Source: Puniceicoccales bacterium (GTDB lineage Bacteria; Verrucomicrobiota; Verrucomicrobiia; Opitutales; LL51). From it: DNA of 5,751 bases. Positions 1-5,499 of the stretch are shown here, piece after piece (the stretch's first letter is position 1; each line of letters begins with the position of its first letter). Where the stretch lies: contig JAISBJ010000013.1 in NCBI GenBank assembly GCA_031266235.1, forward strand, positions 1 to 5,751, in the 5' to 3' direction. Both the position numbers and the translations under genes were made by a program. The notes below the pieces were generated by a model. That model made no database searches, was not told the DNA's origin, and worked only from the letters and a program-made list of their open reading frames with translations.

Positions 1-318
1 GGTCGGCGGCAGTTGAGTATGGGGAGCGTACAAAAGGGACTGGCAAAGGAACGGGAAATCAAGAAACTTATGCAAGGCATCGGCCAAGCAGCCATAAGTT
101 TCGGCAATGCGGGTGAAACTAAAAAATTAGCCCAACTGGAAGAATCCATCCAACGCAAACGGACTGCCCTCGACTTGACCCGCTCCGTCGCCGATTCCGT
201 CGAAAGTTCCCTCAAATCTATCGACTCCGTCCGCGACCATTTCCTCTCCCTTATCTCCCAAATCAACCAAGCCCAACATGACGCTAATATGTCCATCATC
301 CGCAATGTTAGAGCTTGA
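1..318 (+). CDS. C-terminal part of an unrecognised helical protein (5' end outside the window)
   Basis: The frame is open from base 1 and ends at TGA 316-318, leaving 105 visible residues. A TTG at 13 and an ATG at 19 lie in frame, but neither has a Shine-Dalgarno sequence before it, so I read this as the tail of a longer gene cut by the window edge. The visible part has no Cys, Trp or Tyr. It is rich in Ser, Gln, Ala, Lys and Glu with regularly spaced Leu/Ile, as expected for long amphipathic helices or a coiled coil. It ends in a Gln/Asn-rich helix and a basic tail (RNVRA). There is no signal peptide, membrane segment or catalytic motif. I do not recognise the family. The composition recalls C-terminal helical segments of secreted or translocon-type proteins, but that is only an impression. 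It is followed by a weak hairpin and then A/T-rich non-coding DNA, so it is probably the last gene of its transcript. Confidence 0.6.
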   Translation, partial: GRRQLSMGSVQKGLAKEREIKKLMQGIGQAAISFGNAGETKKLAQLEESIQRKRTALDLTRSVADSVESSLKSIDSVRDHFLSLISQINQAQHDANMSIIRNVRA

Positions 319-343
319 TTTTAACCTTCTTTTTATACTTGAT

Positions 344-368
344 TCGGAAAATAATCCGATTTCCCTTT
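344..368 (+). terminator. Weak terminator-like hairpin after the first gene
   Basis: Beginning 26 nt after the stop codon at 318, TCGGA (344-348) pairs with TCCGA (355-359) around a 6-nt A/T loop. It is followed by a pyrimidine run, TTTCCCTTT (360-368). The stem is short (5 bp, three of them G-C) and the T tract is interrupted, so at best this is a modest intrinsic terminator for the upstream + strand gene. Position is the main argument for it. Confidence 0.35.
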
Positions 369-387
369 ATCATCTTTTTACGTTTAA

Positions 388-452
388 AAAAAGATTTTTT
401 TGGAAAATTTTAAATCTGTTTTTCATGCCTAATTCGAAAAAGATTTTTTTGG
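388..452. repeat. Short direct repeat, two copies of a 16-mer
   Basis: AAAAAGATTTTTTTGG occurs at 388-403 and again at 437-452, 49 bp apart. The core is close to self-complementary (A run, GA, T run). It may simply reflect the low-complexity A/T-rich background, though identity over 16 bases including the GG end is more than homopolymers alone give. No function can be assigned. Confidence 0.55.
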
Positions 453-469
453 CTTGTCAAGCCTTTCTT
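451..469 (+). terminator. Inverted repeat GGCTTG-T-CAAGCC, possible second terminator
   Basis: Positions 451-463 form a 13-base inverted repeat with 6-bp arms and a single central base; a real RNA hairpin would open to about 4-bp arms with a 5-nt loop. It is followed by TTTCTT and preceded by a run of seven Ts. It lies about 130 nt past the stop of the first gene, which is far for its primary terminator. It could be a back-up terminator or a protein-binding palindrome. Confidence 0.25.
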
Positions 470-637
470 CCGGAAAGAATTTCCTGCACTTTAATTACAA
501 TATTTCAAAATATTTTAATATTATTTTCACTATACTAAATCTCTTCTAATATTTTTGTGCTTGACTTCTGTATTTTATAAATCAAGCTTCTTTTCCAGAA
601 GAATGATCCAGACGTAATTTTTTTATTTACTCTTTGC

Positions 638-665
638 AAAAAAAATAAACTTGGACTATTTTTTT
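638..665 (-). terminator. A/U-only terminator-like hairpin after the SNF2 gene
   Basis: Read on the - strand, an A-rich arm (665-657) pairs over 9 bp with a T-rich arm (647-639) around a 9-nt loop, starting 12 nt past the stop codon of the SNF2 gene. The 3' arm itself forms the T tract. With no G-C pair in the stem this is not a classical strong intrinsic terminator. However, its position is right and it could act in both directions. Confidence 0.3.
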
Positions 666-676
666 ACAATTTAAAC

Positions 677-3145
677 TCATTCCGGCTGCAAAAGCTCTTG
701 GATGTGGTCGAGAAAATATTCCGTCCCCAATTGCTTCGACTTTAGAGAATCGATAATCTCGCTGAACAGCGAAGACTTCCTCTCCTGAAGGCGTTGGATG
801 CCCGATTCAATGGAATTTTGTGTGATTAATCGGTAAATGGTGACCTTTTTATCCTGGCCAATGCGGTGTACGCGGTCCATCGCCTGCTTCTCAATGGATG
901 GGTTCCACCAGGGATCCATGAGAAATACCGTGTCCGCCGCCGTCAGCGTAATTCCAATCCCCCCCGCCTTCAGCGAAACCAGTATGATGGCGTCGTTGGG
1001 ATTTGTTTGAAAATTGTCAACCACAATGTTGCGGTGCTTCGTCGAACCAATAATTTCAAACAGATCGACGGCCGGGAAAATTTCCTTCAACATGGACTTG
1101 ATGCGCTGCAAAAATGTAACAAATTGGCTAAAAATAACAATTTTTTTTCGAGGCACGGAAAATTCACGGCCCAGCATACTTTGGAGGGAAGCGAGTTTAC
1201 AACTGTCTTCAAAAAGGGCTTCCACATTGGGGATGATCCCCGGATCGCAAGCCACCTGGCGCAGGCGCGTCAGGGCCGATAAAATGCCAAAGCGATGGTT
1301 TTTTAAATCAAGTTGGTGCCTGTCGTTGCAGTAGCGCTTGAGGGTAATATTGACAAAATTTTTATAAAGTAGCTGCTGGAGTTGGGTCATTTCGCAGGAG
1401 ACGTTGACTTCCATTTTTTGGGGCAATTCGCTGGCGACGGTTTCCTTTGTCCGCCGCAACATAAAGGGCGCGATCTGCTTCTTAATTTTACTGCCGATAT
1501 CTTCGGATTTACACAGTTCGATAAACTGATTTTTCTCCCCCAGTAACCCCGGCATGAGGAAACGAAAGATACTCCACAGGTCGACCAGATTATTTTCGAT
1601 CGGCGTACCGCTGAGTGCCAGGCGCCATTTCGAGCGGATCGCGGTGCAGGCGTAAAAAATTTTAGTCGTCGGATTTTTAATAAATTGTGCTTCGTCGAGG
1701 ACGGCCAATTGAAAATTTCTTTTGGCGATCTCGGATTTGTGGCGGCGGAGCTGGGTATAGCTGATGACCCAGATGTGGACATCCGGCTCGTTGAGGTCCG
1801 ATTCCGAAGAAAAAATATTGACTTTGAGTTTGGGGAAGAATTTTTGAGCTTCATTTTGCCAGACGTGGACGACACTCGCCGGACAGACCACGATCGTCTG
1901 CTCATTGGCATCGATTTTTGAAATAAATGTTAAAACTTGAAGCGTTTTTCCCAAACCCATATCGTCGGCGATCAGGCCGTGGAATCCGTGGCGCAGGATA
2001 TGGTTAATCCAGAGGACGCCTTCCCGCTGGTAGGAGCGCAATATTTTGGGGAGAATAAAGGGTTTTTCGGGTTTCGACGCGAAGGATTGTTGCCATTCGA
2101 GGATCTCCGGGCTACTTTTGTAGGGGATGTCCGATAGGTTGAAAATCGAGTACATCATGTAGCGGGGGATTTCGCTGTGAAAACGGTTTAAAATGGCGTG
2201 CTGGGAGTGGGTAATATTGATGGTTTTTTTACTCATGCGCACGGCCCCAAAACCGTCGATGAACAGGGGGCTGCCGTCGCCTTTTAGCATTTTTTTAGTG
2301 AGGTGCTCCGGGACGACGTAATCATCGCTACTCAGTTGCAGCGACAGGTCGAGGCTATCGTCGCGGTGCTCACTTTTGCGGGCGGCGAAGGCGGCACGGA
2401 TTTCCTTGGGGCCCTCGCCGAGTTTTTGGACATTGCTATCCAGTTGGATGGCGAAGCGCTCGCGCCAGGCGGGGAGCGTATATCTACAAAAATCGATGGC
2501 GAAGGCGATATTGGCGATGCGGTACTCTTTACTCTGTTTATACAATGAAAATCCGGCTTTGCGGGCGAGGTGAATCAATTTAATGACGCCATCGCGGTCC
2601 TGCTGGGTGGTGGTATTTTTATAGCGGGAAAGGTTATCCGGGAAAACGAGCTTATTATTGCTAATCCAGTAGGCTTTGAAGCACAGGCTTTGGCCGGACA
2701 TGTAAAAAGAAAGTTTAAGGGGTTTGTGATTGAGTTTACTGGAGGTATCGACGCGTTCATTTTTCGGAGCATTTTTCAGGGCAATATCGCCGTCGTCGGT
2801 TGGGGAAAAGAGGGCGTCCTGTTTATCGAGGATCGCTTCGTCCATGGCGATGAGGGCACCAATGGCGGCGTCATTTTTATTGAGGAGGGAAGAACGGGCG
2901 GAGAGTTGGCCATTTTCGAGGTCGATGATGGCAAAAAATTGCGATTTATTTTCGCCGAGGTAGCGCACGATGACATCCTCGGGCCGAATTTCGATTTCTT
3001 TGACGGCATATTTTTCGAGAAAGTCGACACCTTTTCTGATTTCGTCCCTCGAAAAAGATTTCTGCCAATCATTTTGCGCGAAAATCTCCATCCAATTCTC
3101 AAGCGATTGCCGCTTAAACGTCACTGCTGGTGCGCGATTATGCAT
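677..3145 (-). CDS. SNF2-family (Swi2/Snf2, HepA-like) DEAD/DEAH-type ATPase/helicase
   Basis: This is an 822-residue cytoplasmic ATP-dependent DNA translocase of the SNF2 superfamily 2 type. All core motifs are present in order: Q-motif-like YQREG (372-376), Walker A DDMGLGKT (394-401), motif Ia VVCPASVV (419-426), Walker B DEAQ (484-487), motif III LSGTPIENN (511-519), LRRTK (563-567), motif IV IVIFSQF (669-675), motif V near 722-735 (LKAGGIGITLT) and motif VI EKQAMDRVHRIGQ (752-764) with both arginines. DEAQ in place of DEAH is usual in bacterial members. The first 360 residues form a bacterial-type accessory region; residues 58-106 look like a SWIM domain lacking its Cys/His ligands. The ATG at 3145 is preceded by AGGA with 5-nt spacing; Met19 (codon at 3091-3089) is an alternative start with a weaker ribosome site. 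The gene is divergent from dnaG and appears monocistronic. Family members remodel protein-DNA or stalled polymerase complexes, but the exact role here cannot be deduced. Confidence 0.95.
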   Translation of the reverse strand: MHNRAPAVTFKRQSLENWMEIFAQNDWQKSFSRDEIRKGVDFLEKYAVKEIEIRPEDVIVRYLGENKSQFFAIIDLENGQLSARSSLLNKNDAAIGALIAMDEAILDKQDALFSPTDDGDIALKNAPKNERVDTSSKLNHKPLKLSFYMSGQSLCFKAYWISNNKLVFPDNLSRYKNTTTQQDRDGVIKLIHLARKAGFSLYKQSKEYRIANIAFAIDFCRYTLPAWRERFAIQLDSNVQKLGEGPKEIRAAFAARKSEHRDDSLDLSLQLSSDDYVVPEHLTKKMLKGDGSPLFIDGFGAVRMSKKTINITHSQHAILNRFHSEIPRYMMYSIFNLSDIPYKSSPEILEWQQSFASKPEKPFILPKILRSYQREGVLWINHILRHGFHGLIADDMGLGKTLQVLTFISKIDANEQTIVVCPASVVHVWQNEAQKFFPKLKVNIFSSESDLNEPDVHIWVISYTQLRRHKSEIAKRNFQLAVLDEAQFIKNPTTKIFYACTAIRSKWRLALSGTPIENNLVDLWSIFRFLMPGLLGEKNQFIELCKSEDIGSKIKKQIAPFMLRRTKETVASELPQKMEVNVSCEMTQLQQLLYKNFVNITLKRYCNDRHQLDLKNHRFGILSALTRLRQVACDPGIIPNVEALFEDSCKLASLQSMLGREFSVPRKKIVIFSQFVTFLQRIKSMLKEIFPAVDLFEIIGSTKHRNIVVDNFQTNPNDAIILVSLKAGGIGITLTAADTVFLMDPWWNPSIEKQAMDRVHRIGQDKKVTIYRLITQNSIESGIQRLQERKSSLFSEIIDSLKSKQLGTEYFLDHIQELLQPE

Positions 3146-3150
3146 AATTA

Positions 3151-3186
3151 TCCTGCTATTCTGAAAAAAAAGGATAAAAATGTCAA
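3151..3186 (-). promoter_or_regulatory. Candidate promoter and RBS of the SNF2 gene
   Basis: On the - strand a perfect -35 TTGACA (3186-3181) is followed, after exactly 17 nt, by CAGAAT (3163-3158), a 4/6 match to the -10 consensus. Transcription would start near 3151, only about 6 nt before the ATG at 3145 and on top of the AGGA ribosome site (3154-3151). So either the mRNA is almost leaderless, or translation starts at Met19 with a leader of about 60 nt, or the true -10 lies elsewhere. The TTGACA lies within the first tandem repeat copy, while the -10 lies just outside it. Confidence 0.45.
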
Positions 3187-3257
3187 GTATTTTTTTTGAT
3201 GAATATTTTTCTTGCTTTTTTGAAAAAAAACATTTTCGCTTTGGAAAAAGAATAATA

Positions 3258-3286
3258 TTGAAAGGTGTGTTGTGTTAGAAAATAAT
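3258..3286 (+). promoter_or_regulatory. dnaG: Promoter P1 (repeat copy 1) towards dnaG-rpoD
   Basis: TTGAAA (3258-3263), a 17-nt spacer and AATAAT (3281-3286) each match the sigma-70 consensus at 5 of 6 positions with optimal spacing. An A-rich stretch (3245-3257) just upstream could act as an UP element. Predicted start is near 3293, giving a leader of about 386 nt that runs through repeat copies 2 and 3. Confidence 0.6.
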
Positions 3287-3427
3287 AATTATTAGCGGAG
3301 GCTTGAGCCTTTAAAATTATTTAAAAAGTCCGGAATGAAAGGATAAAAATGTCAAGTATTTTTTTTGATGAATATTTTTTCTTGCTTTTTTCGAAAAAAA
3401 CATTTTCGCTTTGGAAAAAGAATAATA

Positions 3428-3456
3428 TTGAAAGGTGCGTTGTGTTAGAAAATAAT
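3428..3456 (+). promoter_or_regulatory. dnaG: Promoter P2 (repeat copy 2) towards dnaG-rpoD
   Basis: This has the same TTGAAA (3428-3433), 17-nt spacer and AATAAT (3451-3456) as in copy 1; the only change is one T to C in the spacer. Conservation of both hexamers and spacing, while bases just downstream have changed, supports a functional element. Predicted start is near 3463, with a leader of about 216 nt. Confidence 0.6.
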
Positions 3457-3595
3457 AATCGTTGGCGGAGGTTTGAGTCTTTAAAATTATTTTAACAGTT
3501 TGAAAAAAAGAATAAAAATGTCAAGTATTTTTTTGGTGAATATTTTTTCTTGCTTTTTTCGAAAAAAACATTTTCGCTTTGGAAAAAGAATAATA

Positions 3596-3624
3596 TTGAA
3601 AGGTGCGTTGTGTTAGAAAATAAT
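3596..3624 (+). promoter_or_regulatory. dnaG: Promoter P3 (repeat copy 3), proximal dnaG promoter
   Basis: TTGAAA (3596-3601), a 17-nt spacer identical to that of P2, and AATAAT (3619-3624). Predicted start is near 3631, leaving a short leader of about 48 nt before the dnaG ATG. This makes it the most conventional promoter of the three for the dnaG-rpoD transcript. Confidence 0.65.
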
Positions 3625-3664
3625 AATTATTAGCGGAAGCTTGAGTTTTTATAAAAATGCCTAT

Positions 3665-3681
3665 GGAAGAAAAAATTAATG
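3665..3681 (+). promoter_or_regulatory. dnaG: dnaG ribosome binding site and start codon
   Basis: GGAAGA (3665-3670) stands 8 nt before the ATG at 3679, a moderate Shine-Dalgarno match at good spacing. A different-frame ATG at 3657 (ATG CCT ATG GAA) opens a 19-codon reading frame that ends at TAG 3714-3716, inside dnaG. If translated, this could modulate initiation at the dnaG start. Confidence 0.5.
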
Positions 3682-5490
3682 CCCATTATCAAACGAGAGT
3701 GCATCGAACATATTAGGGAGGTGGCCGATCTGTACGACATCGTTTCCGGCTACGTACAATTGCGGCGCTCGGGCGGAAATTGGAAGGGCCTGAGCCCCTT
3801 TACGGTCGAAAAAACACCCTCGTTTTTCGTGCTCCCAGAAAAAAAATTCTTCAAATGCTTCAGCACCGGCTACGCGGGAGATATTTTCCGTTTTTTGGAA
3901 TTGAAGGAAAATTTGTCTTTTATTGAAGCGGTGGAATGGTTGGCGAAGCACTACGGCATCAGTCTGGAATACGGGGAGAATCGGTACGCCAAAAGTTACT
4001 CCAAAAATGAGCTGCTGGAGATCCACGAGGACGCCGCCGCCTATTACCGGCGGAATTTCCGTGAAAGCCCGGACGTTCAGCGTTACTGGACCGAAACCCG
4101 TCGATTTTCCCCCGAAGCGGCGGAGCGCTATGGCATCGGCTGGGCGCCCAAGTTCGACCGCGGGCTGCTGGCATTATTGCGCCGGAAAACCTATACGTTG
4201 GAAGCGCTGCAACAGTGTGGTTTATTGCTATGGAACGAGAATGATCCCCAAAATTTCCGACTGCGTTTCACGGGCCGTCTGATGATCCCGATCTACGACG
4301 TACAAAATCGCGTCGTCGCCTTTGCGGGGCGCATTATCGAGTCATCCGGCGACTTTTCCAAGTACATCAACTCCCCCGAGACCCCTATTTTCAGCAAAGG
4401 AAGTATGCTATATGGGCTTCACCGCGCCCGGAAGTTCGTCACGGATCATTTTACCATCGTGGAGGGGCCATTGGACGCGATCCGCTGCTGGGAAAACGGG
4501 ATTCAGGAAGCCATTGCGCCGCAGGGGACGGGAATTACGGAGGTGCAGATGCATTTACTTCGGCGCTACGCATCCAAGCTCCTTTGTTTGACGGACGGCG
4601 ATGGAGCGGGGCAAAAATGTGCGCTGCGGGTGGTCGAATTATCCTTCAGAGCGGGCCTGGAGAGCCGGATCATAGCGCTCGGCGAGGGCGACGATCCCGA
4701 TTCGTTGCTACTTCGCGATGGTAGGGCTGGGTTTGATCGTTTGAGGGAGGAGGCGATGATTCCCTTCATGGCCCGAGTTCTTTTGCCGAGAGGGGAGGCG
4801 TCGACGGCCGTCGAGAGGGAACATTTTTTAAAAAAAATTTACGAAATGATTCGCACCGCCGATTCGGAAGTCACCCAAAACGCCTATTTGGACGAGTTGG
4901 CGCTCCATTTGAACCTCGATCGCCGGGCCATCGGGAATGATTTCCGCAATTTTTGTGGGGACACGAAGTTTGCGATCCCCGGGGGAGTGCGGCAGGGGGC
5001 CTCCCAGGGCGAAGGAAAAATCAAAGGGAAATTGCACACGGCGGAGTACGATCTCCTGTCGCTGGTGCTCCACTATGGCCATTTTGGGCAGAAGATTGCT
5101 TACATTATCGACGATGGGTGGCTCAGTGGCGAGCATGGGAATTTGTTACAAAAGGTGCTCAACGAGGTCCGCGAAGACCTTTGGGAGGGGCCGCGGGAGA
5201 ATAGCCCCGTTTTTTCGGAGTCGGAGTTGAACGAATTATTTTCCATTTTAGCGGAGGATAGCGACGTCGAAGATCCCCTCGAAGCCGTAAATGCCTGTAT
5301 CCGTTCGCTGTACACGGCCTTTGTCAAGCAAAAACTCGCCTCCATTGACCAAAAAATATCCCAGCAAAGAAAATTTACGAAAGATAAAAATTTACTTGAC
5401 GACGTCAATTTTTTCGAAAATCTTCAGGCGGAGAAATTGCACCTGCGTCAATTGTTAATTTCCTGTCCAAAAATTGAGGGGGTGAAATAA
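3679..5490 (+). CDS. dnaG: DNA primase DnaG
   Basis: This 603-residue primase synthesises RNA primers for the lagging strand and is recruited by the replicative helicase DnaB. Length matches the family. The N-terminal zinc-ribbon region (about 5-100) keeps the signature context EKTPSF (44-49), PEKKFFKCF (53-61) and GDIFRFL (67-73). However, the usual C-x2-H...C-x2-C ligands read Ser39, Thr42, Cys60 and Thr63, so three of four are lost. The catalytic core is intact: RLMIPI (200-205), AFAGR (214-218), KYINSPETPIF (228-238), TOPRIM EGPLD with Glu262 and Asp266, DGDGAG with Asp306 and Asp308 (306-311), and DDPDS (338-342) with Asp339 and Asp341. The C-terminal region from about 450 is helical, as expected for the helicase-interacting domain, but poorly conserved in sequence. 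The start is set by ATG plus GGAAGA. rpoD follows after 9 bp, so the two are very probably cotranscribed; there is no rpsU in front. Confidence 0.97.
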   Translation: MPIIKRECIEHIREVADLYDIVSGYVQLRRSGGNWKGLSPFTVEKTPSFFVLPEKKFFKCFSTGYAGDIFRFLELKENLSFIEAVEWLAKHYGISLEYGENRYAKSYSKNELLEIHEDAAAYYRRNFRESPDVQRYWTETRRFSPEAAERYGIGWAPKFDRGLLALLRRKTYTLEALQQCGLLLWNENDPQNFRLRFTGRLMIPIYDVQNRVVAFAGRIIESSGDFSKYINSPETPIFSKGSMLYGLHRARKFVTDHFTIVEGPLDAIRCWENGIQEAIAPQGTGITEVQMHLLRRYASKLLCLTDGDGAGQKCALRVVELSFRAGLESRIIALGEGDDPDSLLLRDGRAGFDRLREEAMIPFMARVLLPRGEASTAVEREHFLKKIYEMIRTADSEVTQNAYLDELALHLNLDRRAIGNDFRNFCGDTKFAIPGGVRQGASQGEGKIKGKLHTAEYDLLSLVLHYGHFGQKIAYIIDDGWLSGEHGNLLQKVLNEVREDLWEGPRENSPVFSESELNELFSILAEDSDVEDPLEAVNACIRSLYTAFVKQKLASIDQKISQQRKFTKDKNLLDDVNFFENLQAEKLHLRQLLISCPKIEGVK

Positions 5491-5499
5491 ACTTAAAGT

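Larger units (their letters stand above)
319..676. other. A/T-rich intergenic spacer, no convincing gene
   Basis: This 358-bp stretch lies between the ends of two convergent genes. It is dominated by A and T runs, in sharp contrast to the flanking coding DNA. An open frame at 278-538 + encodes a Phe/Leu/Ile-rich low-complexity peptide, overlaps the upstream gene and has no Shine-Dalgarno sequence, so I do not call it. The spacer holds several small inverted repeats and a duplicated 16-mer, listed separately. Two overlapping potential stems are also present: GCTTGA 559-564 with TCAAGC 582-587, and CTTCTG 565-570 with CAGAAG 596-601. I see no tRNA-like or other recognisable RNA structure. Its main plausible role is transcription termination from both sides. 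Confidence 0.7.
3171..3659. repeat. Three tandem copies of a ~169-bp unit between SNF2 and dnaG
   Basis: Copies begin at 3171, 3340 and 3509 (period 169) at the shared start AGGATAAAAATGTCAAG (AGAATAAAAATGTCAAG in the third). Copies 1 and 2 agree until about 3320/3490 with roughly eight substitutions plus single-T length changes. The third agrees until about 3650 and then diverges into the dnaG leader. In order, each unit holds a - strand TTGACA, a series of T and A runs, an A-rich segment, a + strand promoter and a small hairpin at its GCGGAGGCTTGAG-like end. Differences fall in homopolymer runs (T8/T8/T7, T5/T6/T6, A8/A7/A7) and in a few transitions, as expected after tandem duplication followed by drift. 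There are no terminal inverted repeats, transposase or CRISPR-like spacer pattern. Confidence 0.95.

Noticed and set aside
278..538. Open frame of 86 codons on the + strand
   Set aside because: Overlaps the end of the upstream gene, has no Shine-Dalgarno sequence and encodes Phe/Leu/Ile-rich low-complexity sequence from A/T-rich spacer DNA.
1387..1911. 174-codon - strand open frame inside the SNF2 gene
   Set aside because: Alternative frame of the SNF2 coding region; Ser/Arg-rich shadow translation with no motifs.
2570..3199. 209-codon + strand open frame antisense to the SNF2 gene
   Set aside because: It is the antisense shadow of a long, motif-complete SNF2 gene, runs into repeat copy 1, has no ribosome site and shows no recognisable domain.
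3386..3399. TTTTTTCGAAAAAA palindrome as an intrinsic terminator
   Set aside because: It lies upstream of the promoter in its unit, copy 1 lacks the perfect palindrome, and an A/T-only stem with no loop and A-run end is a poor terminator; A-tract curvature explains it better.
3171..3659. CRISPR array or insertion sequence
   Set aside because: The copies abut with no unique spacers, the unit is far longer than CRISPR repeats, and there is no transposase, terminal inverted repeat or target-site duplication.
3679..3978. DnaG zinc-ligand loss as a sign of a pseudogene
   Set aside because: The frame is intact over 603 codons, TOPRIM residues are complete and the gene heads an operon with rpoD; the substitution looks like divergence rather than decay.
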